Positions 1 through 8,938 are shown, counted from the stretch's first letter. The stretch: 39,637 nucleotides of DNA from Fidelibacterota bacterium (GCA_021161185.1 JAGHBC010000107.1:1-39637); one strand, 5' to 3'. Program-made: numbers and translations. Notes: generated by a model not told the origin, from the sequence alone.

Positions 1-308
1 CGGATATGCGGAATGGTGATTGAGCCGCCCACGACTAAGCCGATCGCGATAACCTCTTCTATTTCCTTATCGCTTACGCCGAGATTATGGCACTGAATCA
101 AGTGATATTTTATACAATCGTCACAGTGCAGCACCAGAGACGCAACCATTCCCAGCATCTCTTTGGTTTTTTTATCCAGCGCGCCACTTTCGTAAGCCTG
201 AGTGTCCAGGCTAAAAAACCGTTTTGTGGTTTTACTACTGTATTTCATCACCAGATCATTTAGAAACTGACGTTCCCTTTCAAATTGCTCTCGTCCTTGT
301 TCATTCAT
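1..308 (-). CDS. Carboxymuconolactone decarboxylase (AhpD-like) family protein, 3' end cut by window edge
   Basis: Translating the minus strand from the ATG at 308 gives 102 complete residues before the window ends, so the C-terminus is missing. Residues 61-69 read HCDDCIKYH, the C-x2-C-x3-H redox motif of the AhpD/carboxymuconolactone decarboxylase fold (C62, C65, H69), followed by the usual helix and a glycine-rich VVGGS stretch. Family members are small helical proteins acting as alkylhydroperoxidase partners or decarboxylases. The two cysteines favour a peroxidase or thiol-disulfide role over a decarboxylase. The start is supported by GAGGAT about seven bases upstream. It lies downstream of the rpmA terminator and is probably transcribed separately. 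The family is clear; the substrate cannot be told. Confidence 0.8.
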   Translation of the reverse strand, partial: MNEQGREQFERERQFLNDLVMKYSSKTTKRFFSLDTQAYESGALDKKTKEMLGMVASLVLHCDDCIKYHLIQCHNLGVSDKEIEEVIAIGLVVGGSITIPHI

Positions 309-383
309 AGCAGATCCTCATTGGATTCAATTCCATTGTGAAAACAAAGTATATGAAAATTAACAGTTGTTTCGGAAAGGAAA

Positions 384-445
384 TAAAAAAACCCGCAACC
401 AAAAAGAGTAAAGTGGGGTTACCCTGTATATTTTGAGATTGCGGG
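384..445 (-). terminator. Rho-independent-type terminator after rpmA
   Basis: Read on the minus strand, CCCGCAA (439-445) pairs with TTGCGGG (392-398), followed directly by a run of seven T (385-391). The long loop contains its own small GGGTAACCCC hairpin (415-424), so the structure may be two-tiered. It lies just after the rpmA stop codon and separates the ribosomal-protein unit from the AhpD-like gene. Confidence 0.7.
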
Positions 446-451
446 ATCTGT

Positions 452-703
452 TTAATTTAAAACGCTGACGGCTTTTTTACTGCGCCCTTTGCGTTCGAAT
501 GTCACAACACCGTCAACAAGCGCAAAAAGAGTGTCATCGCTACCGATACTAACATTGGTCCCGGGATGAATTCTTGTTCCGCGTTGACGTACTATGATTG
601 AGCCGGCAGATACAAACTGACCGCCAAAACGTTTCACGCCCAGGCGTTGGGCGTTGCTATCTCGACCGTTTTTTGAACTACCGACACCTTTTTTATGAGC
701 CAT
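452..703 (-). CDS. rpmA: 50S ribosomal protein L27
   Basis: The 83-residue product starts [20 protein letters not shown], the conserved N-terminus of L27 that reaches toward the peptidyl-transferase centre. It continues with the family's [20 protein letters not shown] block (split here) and a basic C-terminus. Length is typical for the family. There is no extra N-terminal segment of the kind cleaved by Prp protease in Firmicutes, because MAHKK is encoded directly at the start. An AGGAG lies eight bases upstream of the ATG. It follows rplU by 11 bases in the same transcript and ends at a terminator. Confidence 0.97.
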   Translation of the reverse strand: MAHKKGVGSSKNGRDSNAQRLGVKRFGGQFVSAGSIIVRQRGTRIHPGTNVSIGSDDTLFALVDGVVTFERKGRSKKAVSVLN

Positions 704-714
704 GGTATATACTC

Positions 715-1098
715 CTACTCTTTCGGGGCTGCGTCTTCTTTTTCTTTAGCGGTTGTTTTCGCCTTGGTTGGGGTTGCCGCCATAAGCCCCTTTACTTCCA
801 GAACCGTATAATGCTGACGATGACCCTTTTTTACTTTATAACCTTTACGGCGCTTCTTTTTGAAAACAATAACCTTGGGAAAGCGTTTGTGCTCAATGAC
901 ACTCGTTTCTATTCGGGCGCCTTTTACGACCGGATTACCAACTTTTACCGCGTCCCCTTCTCTGAGGTAAAGAACGGAATCGATGATGTATTCTTTCCCA
1001 ATCTCAACATCAAGTTTAGGGACGGCTATCTTTTTCCCTGTTTCCAGAACAACCTGATCACCGGCTATTTCGGCTATTGCGTATAATTCACTCTTCAT
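715..1098 (-). CDS. rplU: 50S ribosomal protein L21
   Basis: A 127-residue L21. The N-terminus [15 protein letters not shown] replaces the more usual MYAVIxTGGKQ. The family core follows: [20 protein letters not shown], then the basic [18 protein letters not shown] segment that contacts 23S rRNA. The core ends near residue 107; beyond it is a roughly 20-residue alanine/lysine/glutamate tail ([19 protein letters not shown]) longer than the E. coli protein and likely disordered. A strong promoter lies 37 to 65 bases upstream, between this gene and rng. rplU-rpmA can therefore be expressed independently of the radical SAM and RNase genes. Confidence 0.96.
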   Translation of the reverse strand: MKSELYAIAEIAGDQVVLETGKKIAVPKLDVEIGKEYIIDSVLYLREGDAVKVGNPVVKGARIETSVIEHKRFPKVIVFKKKRRKGYKVKKGHRQHYTVLEVKGLMAATPTKAKTTAKEKEDAAPKE

Positions 1099-1134
1099 AA
1101 ATCTCTCTTATCTTGAATTTCAACAAGGCTGGCT

Positions 1135-1163
1135 AATTTAGAGAATCCTTTAAGATTTGTCAA
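1135..1163 (-). promoter_or_regulatory. Sigma70-type promoter of rplU-rpmA
   Basis: On the minus strand TTGACA (1158-1163) is followed by a 17-base spacer and TAAATT (1135-1140). The -35 is a perfect consensus and the -10 matches 4 of 6. It sits immediately after the rng stop codon. Transcription would begin near 1127, leaving a leader of about 30 bases before the rplU ATG. Confidence 0.65.
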
Positions 1164-1165
1164 GT

Positions 1166-2707
1166 CTAATATTGATCCGTTATGTCGACATCACCTTTTG
1201 ACAAATAAACTTTAAAATCATCAATCGGGATTGTATTGTCCTCAACAATTTTGATCCGGAGGAAATTACTCCACTGAATTTTCCGCACTAAATTGTTCGT
1301 TGAGGCTCGCAGGTATTCAGCCATATCCGGATGAATACAGAGGGTTAGGCGTTTGCTCCGGGATTTCACCTTAAAACGGCGAAACCAGCTCTCAATTTTT
1401 GTTACTACCGATTCTTTTGAAGTAATTCGTCCCGAACCATGACACAGGGGACACTCTTCACTGACACTATGCAGAAGATTCACCCGGGTGCGCTGGCGAG
1501 TCATTTCTAATAATCCGAAATCAGATATTGGGGAAAGCGCAACCTTAGCCCGGTCGCTGTGCAGTTCTCTTTTCAAACTCTGATAAACTTTCTTTTTATT
1601 CTCATCTTCTTCCATATCAATAAAGTCAATCACGATCAATCCGCCAATGTTCCTGAGGCGTAATTGACGGGCAATCTCTTTAGCAGCCTGAAGATTAATT
1701 TTCAAGGAGTTTGACTCATGGTCCTTTTTACCAATGAATTTCCCGCTGTTGACGTCAATCGTGGTCATGGCTTCCGTGTGTTCTATTATAATAAAACCGC
1801 CGCTCTTTAACCAGACTCTCTTGTTTAGGGATTTTTCAAACTCTTTCTGAACATTGTAATCATCAAAAATGGGGTTGCGAGAGTGGTAATATTCAATTTT
1901 CCTGAGAAATTGAGGGGAAACGTTTTTAATGTATGAATGCAGCTGTTTATACAACGTTTTTGAGTCTACGACAATCTTATCCACATCGGGAGTTAATAAA
2001 TCTCTTATTACAGAAGATGTCAACTCCATGTCCCGATAGACACATGCCGGCGCCGGGTTTTTCTTGACGCTGTCTTGCAGCTGGGCCCATGTCTGCATCA
2101 GGTTGTCTAGATCATTTTGAAGAGTTTTCTCATCCTGTCCTTTGGCGACCGTGCGTATAATCAGACCAAACTTATCGGGCTTAATTGACCGGACAAGTGT
2201 CCTTAAGCGCTTTTTTTCATCGCGTTCGCAAATCTTTCTGGAAATGCCGATATAATCTGCGTTTGGGACCAAAACTAAAAATCGCCCGGGCAGCGAAATG
2301 TCCGTGGTGACCCGCGGTCCTTTTTGGGCAAAAGGCTCTTTGATGACCTGCACCAGAATTTCCCGCCCCTTTTTTAAGATAACATCCTGTGTTTTTGACG
2401 TTCTTTTACGACGGGGTGATGCCGCTATAGAATCTTCATCATGATCAACACTCTCAATAATGGATACGACCGATGCGCTATCGTTCATCTCTGAAAAAGG
2501 CAGAAAAGCATTGCTTGCGGAGTAGCCAATATCTATAAAGGCGGCTTGAATGGCATCGATGACATTCTCTACTATACCTTTGTATATATTGCCGACCATC
2601 CTGGTTTGCTCCGGTTTCTCTACGAAAAACTCTACCAGATCCTGGTTTTCCAGGATTGCTATCCGAGTCTCTTTACTGGTCACGTTAATTATTATTTTTT
2701 TTTCCAT
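1166..2707 (-). CDS. rng: Ribonuclease G/E family endoribonuclease
   Basis: A 513-residue RNase E/G catalytic protein that cleaves single-stranded RNA at 5'-monophosphate ends in rRNA maturation and mRNA decay. The S1 domain spans about residues 37-125 and is interrupted at about 76-108 by an acidic-then-basic insertion (EDSIAASPRRKRTSK). The DNase I-like active site has TIDVNSG (D318) and VIDFIDM (D361), matching the Mg-binding aspartates of E. coli RNase E. The zinc-link CPLCHGSG follows at C419/C422. Length is that of RNase G, with no C-terminal degradosome scaffold. It lies 20 bases downstream of the TIGR03960 gene and just upstream of rplU, a common arrangement. The ribosome-binding site is weak, suggesting coupling to the upstream gene. 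Confidence 0.93.
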   Translation of the reverse strand: MEKKIIINVTSKETRIAILENQDLVEFFVEKPEQTRMVGNIYKGIVENVIDAIQAAFIDIGYSASNAFLPFSEMNDSASVVSIIESVDHDEDSIAASPRRKRTSKTQDVILKKGREILVQVIKEPFAQKGPRVTTDISLPGRFLVLVPNADYIGISRKICERDEKKRLRTLVRSIKPDKFGLIIRTVAKGQDEKTLQNDLDNLMQTWAQLQDSVKKNPAPACVYRDMELTSSVIRDLLTPDVDKIVVDSKTLYKQLHSYIKNVSPQFLRKIEYYHSRNPIFDDYNVQKEFEKSLNKRVWLKSGGFIIIEHTEAMTTIDVNSGKFIGKKDHESNSLKINLQAAKEIARQLRLRNIGGLIVIDFIDMEEDENKKKVYQSLKRELHSDRAKVALSPISDFGLLEMTRQRTRVNLLHSVSEECPLCHGSGRITSKESVVTKIESWFRRFKVKSRSKRLTLCIHPDMAEYLRASTNNLVRKIQWSNFLRIKIVEDNTIPIDDFKVYLSKGDVDITDQY

Positions 2708-2727
2708 AATCTTTTTCCGATCTATGG

Positions 2728-5256
2728 TTAATTGGTTTTAAAATACGTCTTTTTACGACATACTAATATGTTTTTATCTACTCCAAGATAGTCTAAAATC
2801 TCTGCCACTCGCGCGGTTTGTCCTGTCACCACCCGGGTTTTTAATAAAAGTTTGTGCTGCGTTAAGTTTATTATTGCAACAAATTTTCGGAGGTTTATAG
2901 TCTTTTTGCGATGCTTCCGTTCACGTTCAATTAAAACCTCTTCCATTTCTAAAAATGCGCTGATTTTTTCTGCTATTCCCTCGGGCAACTCCCCTAAAAC
3001 ATCAATTTCATAATCAAATCCGGTAACCTCCGAGAAAATTGACGCCGCCTTTAGCGGGATTACCGACATCGCTTCTATTTCCAGCCCCTCCGGCAATTGC
3101 CTGTTCAGGCGATTGACAATATCTCTTGCCTCCTTTTTCAAAATGACTTCAATATACTCCTCATCCGATGAATAGCCCAGAGGCAGGGGATAACCGGAAG
3201 AGATTTTAGGACGCCTGTTATAGCCCTGCGAAAAAACCGGCTCCAGCCCCGCCCGGCGGATTGCCTGCTGAAATACCCGCAATATATCTAAATGAGAAAT
3301 AAAGCGCACCAACCCCTTTTTTTGATAGCGAAGACGGTATCTGGTCGGGTTTTGCTCAGATTCAACTGGATTTGCGTCTCCGTTATTATTTCCAGGCGTC
3401 TCTTTTTTAGTGACGAGTTTCATCACTAAACTTCCCGGGTCACATACGCCGCAACCGATACAACCATTCCGGCAGTCCTGAGAAATAATCCCCTTATAGG
3501 CAAGCTCGCGCTCTTTCAATAAAAATGTTTGAGAAACCAGCGAATCAATATGGTCCCATGGTAAAGAACTATTCGTCTGTCTTGCCCCCATGTATTTCCC
3601 GGGATCAATCTCATTTTTTAAAAACGCCTCGTTCCAAAGAGTCGGAACAAAATTTTCTCGCCACGAATCGAACTTGGCGCCGGCTTTCCAAGCGTCATAA
3701 ATACCCCCGGCGACTTGGCGATCACCCCTCGACAAAACACCCTCTAATTGGGAATAGAAGGGATCCCGCGCCATGACCTTGACATGTTTTAGCGATCTTA
3801 ACCGTGGTTTCAGTATATCCAGCTTGCGCTGGACGGCTACGGGATCATCCTGTGGTTCCCATTGAAAGGGCGTAAAGGGTTTAGGAATAAAAGTAGACAG
3901 GGTAATATTCAAATTAAGTTGTTTATGCCCACACTGTAAGAGTAATTCGGCAAGCCGGATAATTGCTTCAATATCCTCATCGGTTTCAGTCGGCAGACCC
4001 AGCATAAAATACAGTTTTATCGTTCGCCATCCGTGCTGCAGGGCAATGTCGACCGAACGGAGCAAATCCTCTTCGGATATTTTTTTGTTAATGACATTTC
4101 TTAACCTTTGCGATCCGGCTTCGGGAGCGAAAGTCAATCCCGATTTTCGGGTTTTGCGGGCAATATAGGCGATTTCCGGTGAAAAACTATCCAGCCGCAT
4201 TGAAGGCAGGGACAGCCCGATGCGCTGGCAATCCATCAGCCCGGAAATCCCGTTGATCAGCTCACTCATGCCGTTGTAATCCGAAGACGACAGGGACAGC
4301 AGCGAAACATTTTCATAGCCCGTCGCTGCCAAAGAATTTTCAATTTGGCGCTGAATGTCAGCCGGATTCCGTTCTCTCACCGGACGATAGATCATGCCCG
4401 CCTGGCAGAACCGGCACCCCTGGGTACAGCCGCGCATAATCTCCGCTACCAAACGATCCTGAGCAATTTCAATCAGGGGGAGCACCGGTTTCTCAGGGAA
4501 ATAGTCCGGTTGCAACTCGGGCACCCGTAGAGATCTTACTTTATCAGGAATGCCCGGCTCCGACGGATACGCGATCATGAACCCCTCGTTGTCCGGCTCA
4601 CAATCATAGAAAAGGGGAACATACACACCTTGAAACGAACGAACTACATCGCGCAATAATTCCAGTCTGGGCACACCACTTCTTTTTCTTTCGGCAATAA
4701 ATTCTACCAGCGGTACGATTACCGCCTCACCGTCACCAACAACAAACATATCGATAAATGGTGACAGCGGCTCCGGATTGTATGAATTGCTGCCGCCGGC
4801 AACGACAATCGGATCTCGATCGGTACGATTTTCGGAATATACGGGTATTTGGGAAAGATCAAGCATGTTCAAAATGTTCGTGAACGTCAATTCATAAGGC
4901 AGTGTAAAACCTAACAGGTCAAATTGGCGAACGGGAATCCGGGACTCCAAACTGCACAGTGGCAGGGAGCGGACGCGCAACTGCTTTTCATAATCCGTCC
5001 AGGGCGCATAAACTCTGTCGGCAATTATTGATTCTTCCCGGTTTAGAATGTGATATAAAATCTGAAAGCCGTAATATGACATCCCTACATCGTAAACGTC
5101 CGGATAAGCCAGAACGATCGACGAGTCGGCTTTGGAAAAACCCTTATGATACACGTGAACCTCATTGCCGATGTATCGTCCGGGTTTTTCGACAACAGGT
5201 AATATTTCCTGTTCGATAGCGGAATAGCAGTTCTTAGCCTGCCGAAAAAACGTCAG
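2728..5256 (-). CDS. TIGR03960-family radical SAM protein fused to a TIGR03936 (DUF2344) domain; probable CTG start
   Basis: The reading frame encodes an N-terminal domain, a radical SAM core with CTQGCRFC (C277, C281, C284 counting from the CTG), a cysteine cluster CRNGCIGCGVCD near residue 617, and a C-terminal DUF2344 domain from about 638 (RYRLRYQKKGLVRFISHLD). The exact reaction is unproven in this family; its association with RNase G and L21/L27 suggests an RNA or ribosome modification. The first ordinary start is a GTG at 5154, but the family-conserved PGRYIGNEV lies upstream of it in frame. An AGGAG at 5262-5266 sits five bases before a CTG (5254-5256), giving 842 residues. No ATG, GTG or TTG occurs between the upstream stop (5269-5271) and 5154. 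Confidence 0.9.
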   Translation of the reverse strand: MTFFRQAKNCYSAIEQEILPVVEKPGRYIGNEVHVYHKGFSKADSSIVLAYPDVYDVGMSYYGFQILYHILNREESIIADRVYAPWTDYEKQLRVRSLPLCSLESRIPVRQFDLLGFTLPYELTFTNILNMLDLSQIPVYSENRTDRDPIVVAGGSNSYNPEPLSPFIDMFVVGDGEAVIVPLVEFIAERKRSGVPRLELLRDVVRSFQGVYVPLFYDCEPDNEGFMIAYPSEPGIPDKVRSLRVPELQPDYFPEKPVLPLIEIAQDRLVAEIMRGCTQGCRFCQAGMIYRPVRERNPADIQRQIENSLAATGYENVSLLSLSSSDYNGMSELINGISGLMDCQRIGLSLPSMRLDSFSPEIAYIARKTRKSGLTFAPEAGSQRLRNVINKKISEEDLLRSVDIALQHGWRTIKLYFMLGLPTETDEDIEAIIRLAELLLQCGHKQLNLNITLSTFIPKPFTPFQWEPQDDPVAVQRKLDILKPRLRSLKHVKVMARDPFYSQLEGVLSRGDRQVAGGIYDAWKAGAKFDSWRENFVPTLWNEAFLKNEIDPGKYMGARQTNSSLPWDHIDSLVSQTFLLKERELAYKGIISQDCRNGCIGCGVCDPGSLVMKLVTKKETPGNNNGDANPVESEQNPTRYRLRYQKKGLVRFISHLDILRVFQQAIRRAGLEPVFSQGYNRRPKISSGYPLPLGYSSDEEYIEVILKKEARDIVNRLNRQLPEGLEIEAMSVIPLKAASIFSEVTGFDYEIDVLGELPEGIAEKISAFLEMEEVLIERERKHRKKTINLRKFVAIINLTQHKLLLKTRVVTGQTARVAEILDYLGVDKNILVCRKKTYFKTN

Positions 5257-5261
5257 TAAAT

Positions 5262-5266
5262 CTCCT
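5262..5266 (-). promoter_or_regulatory. Shine-Dalgarno AGGAG deciding the CTG start of the TIGR03960 gene
   Basis: On the minus strand TAGGAG is followed by ATTTA and then CTG (5254-5256), an ideal five-base spacing. The encoded N-terminus (TFFRQAKNCY..., then PGRYIGNE) matches the family, so translation should begin here and not at the GTG 102 bases later. Confidence 0.55.
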
Positions 5267-5362
5267 AACTAGAGAAAAATTTATGTTTACCGCCCTCTCT
5301 TAATGATCAGGGAAGAAGCGGATTTTTACTCATCTGAATATTAACTAAAAATATTGGTTTTA

Positions 5363-5941
5363 TCAACCTTCCGTTTTGATTACACCTTCCAGCCCTATTT
5401 CCCGGGCAATGGTTTTTAATCCATCGATCACCCGCTGGATGTGCTCGGTCTCGTCAACCCCTAATTCCTGAATACCCTGTTGGATCTCTTCCCGATTGAC
5501 TTTGGCAGCAAAGGCTTTTGTTTTTAATTTCTTTTTTACGGATTTTGGTTTTACCTCATAAATGCTTTTAGATGGACGCACCAGCGCAACCGCCATAATA
5601 AAACCGGAAAGTTCATCAACGGCAAACAACGTTCTGGCCATTAATGTATCTCTGACAACCCCGGTATAGGCGGCGTGCCCCATAATTGCCCGGCGCATTT
5701 CCTCCGGATAGCCCTCTTTTTCCAAAATTTCATTGCCGCGGTAGGGATGATTTTGCTCATCAGGGTATTTCTCATAATCGAAATCGTGTAATAGCCCCAC
5801 AATTCCCCAGTAATCTTCATCTTCTCCATAATGTTTGGCGTAAAAACGCATAGCCGCCTCGACCGCCAGGGCATGTTTGATCAGACCGTCATTTTTTGTG
5901 TATGTTGTTAACAGCGCCCAGGCTTTTTCTCGATTCATCAT
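5363..5941 (-). CDS. HD superfamily hydrolase (COG2316-like)
   Basis: A 192-residue HD-domain protein. Metal-binding residues are visible in order: H23 (LIKHALAVE), H52-D53 (GLLHDFDYE), H89 (IMGHAAYTG) and D109 (FAVDELSGF). The rest follows the COG2316 pattern, including VALVRPSKS and the lysine-rich KPKSVKKKLKTK before a C-terminal helix. HD proteins are metal-dependent phosphohydrolases; the natural substrate of this subgroup is unknown. The start chosen is the ATG at 5941, because AAGGAAG lies just upstream (5946-5951). A longer in-frame ATG at 5968 has no ribosome-binding site. It is the last gene of the minus-strand run that begins with the CaCA antiporter, about 90 bases after the reductase gene. 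Confidence 0.85.
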   Translation of the reverse strand: MMNREKAWALLTTYTKNDGLIKHALAVEAAMRFYAKHYGEDEDYWGIVGLLHDFDYEKYPDEQNHPYRGNEILEKEGYPEEMRRAIMGHAAYTGVVRDTLMARTLFAVDELSGFIMAVALVRPSKSIYEVKPKSVKKKLKTKAFAAKVNREEIQQGIQELGVDETEHIQRVIDGLKTIAREIGLEGVIKTEG

Positions 5942-6031
5942 AGGACTTCCTTTTTCAATTACTCCCATAATATAGTGAAATCAGCTCTTGTTTATGAATT
6001 AAAATTCAATTGCGTAGTTTTCTGCCCGGGA

Positions 6032-7159
6032 TTATTGTTGTTTGCGAACATGATAAATAATATTCCGCTCTTTTAAATATTGCAGGACGAAATCTACGTT
6101 TTCGGAATCTTCACCAAGATACTCCGGAGGTGAAATTCCTTTCCGGGAAAATTGACCCATCAAAACAAGGTTTGCCACAGCAGTACAGGCATAACCTGTA
6201 GTTCTTGCCATCGATGATGTTTGGGTGATTTTATCATATTGGTCATACATATCATAAATATAGGTTTGCGGTTGGTCGTGTTCAGTTCCGGAAATTGTAA
6301 TCTGCATGACGGTAAATTCGGGTTCTTCGGGCATAAGCTCCCATTGCTTAAACAGCAGGTTTGAGCTGACATCAAGAGGCACAACTGTTTGTCCCTTGAC
6401 TGTTATCGGTTGATCGCTAAAAAATCCCGTTTCTCTTAAAACGCGGATATAATCAATATGCCCGGGATATCGTACTGTCTTCTCTTTCATGTTCGGTACA
6501 TTAACAGTCTTAATCAGCGATCTTAAGCCGTCGGTATTAAATGCTTCAAGAGTTCCGACGGGATCAATATTGACCATCTCCGGTTCAGAGAGCGCCTCGC
6601 GTATAACCACCTTGCCATTTTCCACCAGACGCGCAGGGCGAATATATTCTTCAATGACATCGGACGGCGAAAAGGGTGCTTTGTACTGATAGGGCCAGGT
6701 CCTTTTCATCGGCAAGCCACCAACGAGACATTCAAAAGACTCAACCTTCATGCGCTTGTAATGATAGCCCAATAATAAATTGCTCATCCCGGGCGCCACG
6801 CCACAATCAACAACGGCTGTAACTCCGGCTTTTCGGGCTAAATCATCAAGATCCAGGACATCTTCAGGAAAAAAGGCAATATCGATCACATTCTTGCCGT
6901 TTTGAATGATAGTCTTTAATGTCTGATAACCCATCGAGCCCGGAACGGCGGATATGACCAGATCATAATTTTTAATCACCTTTTTTAACAATTCGGGTTT
7001 TGATAAGTCTTCGGAGATTACGTTTATACCATAATTCTCTTTCAGATGCCCCAGCCGAATTTCGTCAATATCAACCGATGTTACCGCATATTGTTTTTGC
7101 AAATCAACGGCAATGGCGCTTCCGACCATTCCCGCACCCAACACAACAATTCGCTGCAT
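6032..7159 (-). CDS. Saccharopine dehydrogenase-like NAD(P)-dependent oxidoreductase
   Basis: 375 residues with an N-terminal Rossmann fold (VVLGAGMVGSAIA, glycine motif 8-13), an acidic residue after strand beta2 (VDID, residues 29-32) and the family segment ISAVPGSMGYQTL. The middle VVDCGVAPGMSNLLLGYHY is the saccharopine dehydrogenase/lysine 6-dehydrogenase signature. The C-terminal domain carries PGHIDYIRVLRETGFF. The family reduces or oxidises the C-N bond of amino acid adducts such as saccharopine, carboxynorspermidine or cyclised lysine. The lysine 6-dehydrogenase-like group fits best, but substrate is not readable from sequence. It lies 12 bases downstream of a nitrilase-family amidase, suggesting a joint role in amino acid or amide metabolism. 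Confidence 0.88.
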   Translation of the reverse strand: MQRIVVLGAGMVGSAIAVDLQKQYAVTSVDIDEIRLGHLKENYGINVISEDLSKPELLKKVIKNYDLVISAVPGSMGYQTLKTIIQNGKNVIDIAFFPEDVLDLDDLARKAGVTAVVDCGVAPGMSNLLLGYHYKRMKVESFECLVGGLPMKRTWPYQYKAPFSPSDVIEEYIRPARLVENGKVVIREALSEPEMVNIDPVGTLEAFNTDGLRSLIKTVNVPNMKEKTVRYPGHIDYIRVLRETGFFSDQPITVKGQTVVPLDVSSNLLFKQWELMPEEPEFTVMQITISGTEHDQPQTYIYDMYDQYDKITQTSSMARTTGYACTAVANLVLMGQFSRKGISPPEYLGEDSENVDFVLQYLKERNIIYHVRKQQ

Positions 7160-7171
7160 ATTAAATTCCTC

Positions 7172-7969
7172 TTAATTTAAGCGGTACAATTCCGGTTTGC
7201 GGTCCACAAATAAATCATTGTTTTGGTTAATGGCTTTATTATCAGCCTCGGCGGGATTGATCTCCACCACTAAAACATTTTCCTCATGGCGAGATAACTG
7301 TCCCAATCGTTTACCGTCAATGCCGGTTACCTGGCTGCCGCCGATAAATGTCAGTTCTTCTCCGCAGGAAAGCCTCTCTTTTCCTGTCCGGTTGGCGGTT
7401 GCCGTAAAGACCCTGTTTTCGATGCTGCGCGTGATCATTGCATCGGGACAATAGGGTAAAACCAGGTTCGCCGGGTGAGCGATCAATTGGGCGCCGTTCA
7501 GCGCCAGTGTTCTAACTGTTTCCGGAAATATCCAGTCAAAACAGATCATAACGCCTACCCGGGTTCCCTTTATTAAAAAAACTGCGGGGGGTTCCCCGCC
7601 CGGATCGAATAGTAATTTTTCCCGATCAAAAAGATGGATTTTGCGATAAGTGCCGATATGTTTTCCATTATTAAAAACGGCGGCGCTATTATAAATTTTT
7701 CCATTATACTCTTCGGCAACCCCGAGAATGAGGGACGTATTGTTGCGCTTCGTTACAGCTTCGATGCGCGAGCATGTTTCGCCGCCGGGAAACGGCTCCG
7801 CGAGAGGTTTCAGGATTTGTCTTGAATCAAAGATATAGCCGGTTGTACACAGTTCGGGTAAAATCCACAGATCAATATCGGGATAATGATCGATTCTCGA
7901 TTCGATTTTTTTCAGATTGCCCGCTTTATTTCCCCAAAAGGGTGCAAATTGATAAATCGCTATCTTCAT
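7172..7969 (-). CDS. Carbon-nitrogen hydrolase (nitrilase superfamily amidase)
   Basis: 265 residues with the complete Glu-Lys-Cys triad: E39 in ILPELCTTGY, K110 in YRKIHLFD and C143 in VMICFDWIFPE. Cytosolic enzymes of this superfamily hydrolyse amides such as omega-amides, carbamoyl groups or glutamine side products through a cysteine thioester. Length fits the single-domain omega-amidase/YafV-like or N-carbamoyl-type branches; the exact substrate is uncertain. The ATG start lies 15 bases downstream of the antiporter stop, and the stop lies 12 bases before the reductase start, so these genes form one transcription unit. Confidence 0.88.
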   Translation of the reverse strand: MKIAIYQFAPFWGNKAGNLKKIESRIDHYPDIDLWILPELCTTGYIFDSRQILKPLAEPFPGGETCSRIEAVTKRNNTSLILGVAEEYNGKIYNSAAVFNNGKHIGTYRKIHLFDREKLLFDPGGEPPAVFLIKGTRVGVMICFDWIFPETVRTLALNGAQLIAHPANLVLPYCPDAMITRSIENRVFTATANRTGKERLSCGEELTFIGGSQVTGIDGKRLGQLSRHEENVLVVEINPAEADNKAINQNNDLFVDRKPELYRLN

Positions 7970-7984
7970 AGAGTTTTCACAAAA

Positions 7985-8938
7985 TTAAATAAAATTAAAG
8001 CCCAGGTTAAGAATAAAAAGAGCATATAATATCAACAGGAAAACGCCCTCCAAACGTGACAGTTTCCGCCCGGTAAATAAAAATACGGAAAATAAAATTG
8101 TGCCCCCCAGCATCAGAAAATTATCAACCCGGATCACGTGAGGATCTATTTTCAATGAATGGATCATTGGTATAACACCTAAAACGAACGCCGTATTGAA
8201 TAAATTGCTGCCGATAATATTCCCAATGGATATATCGTCTTCCTTCTTAATCACCGCCACGACACTGGTAAACAATTCCGGCAGGGAGGTGCCCAGCGCT
8301 ACAACGGTTAGCCCGATAATCAGATCGGAAATCCCAAATGCTTGCGCCAGCCCAATGGCTCCGCGAACCGTTAATTGTCCACCAATAATCAAACCGGCTA
8401 AACCTGAAATTGTGAAGAGGCTGTTTTTTATCAGATGCCCGGTTTCCATCGGCACTAATTCAATATCCGCCTCTTCGCGCACCTTGCGGTTGATAATAAT
8501 AAAGGTCATATAAGCAATAAAAACAGCCAGCATAATCCCGCCTTCATAGCCCACCAGGGCGCCGTCCCTACAAAACAGCACAAACAAAATGGTAATGGAT
8601 AGTAAAACAGGTAGTTCGAGACGAAATATCCGTCTCCTTGCCTTTACCGGATGAATAACGGCGGCGATCCCCAGGACCAATAATATATTTGCAAGGTTGC
8701 TGCCAACAATATTGCCCACGCTGACACCGTCGGCTTTCTCCATGGCAGCGAAAAAACTGACCACAAATTCCGGCATTGACGTGCCAAGTGCGACAATAGT
8801 CAAACCCACAACTATTTTTTTTATTCCCATGGAAACGGCGATAGCCGAGCTGCCCCTTACAAGAAAATTCGCACCAAAATAAAGCAGACCAAAACCGACA
8901 AGAAAATAGAGTAAATACATAAAACTATTGATATCCAT
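7985..8938 (-). CDS. CaCA-family Na+/Ca2+ antiporter (TIGR00367/YrbG-like)
   Basis: 317 residues, about ten hydrophobic segments, built from the two inverted alpha-repeats of calcium/cation antiporters. Repeat 1 has GLTIVALGTSMPEFVVS (45-61) with VGNIVGSNLANI after it; repeat 2 has GLTVVALGTSLPELFTS (209-225) with IGNIIGSNLFNT. The glutamates in MPEF and LPEL are the ion-coordinating residues. The two halves are joined by a short charged loop (residues 150-166). It should exchange Ca2+ for Na+ or H+ at the inner membrane. It is first in a minus-strand run with amidase, reductase and HD genes, and is divergent from the alkyltransferase gene with 108 bases between them. Confidence 0.93.
   Translation of the reverse strand: MDINSFMYLLYFLVGFGLLYFGANFLVRGSSAIAVSMGIKKIVVGLTIVALGTSMPEFVVSFFAAMEKADGVSVGNIVGSNLANILLVLGIAAVIHPVKARRRIFRLELPVLLSITILFVLFCRDGALVGYEGGIMLAVFIAYMTFIIINRKVREEADIELVPMETGHLIKNSLFTISGLAGLIIGGQLTVRGAIGLAQAFGISDLIIGLTVVALGTSLPELFTSVVAVIKKEDDISIGNIIGSNLFNTAFVLGVIPMIHSLKIDPHVIRVDNFLMLGGTILFSVFLFTGRKLSRLEGVFLLILYALFILNLGFNFI

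Noticed and set aside
598-1086. Plus-strand reading frame opposite rplU/rpmA
   Set aside because: Lies wholly antisense to two certain ribosomal protein genes, with no family features and odd composition.
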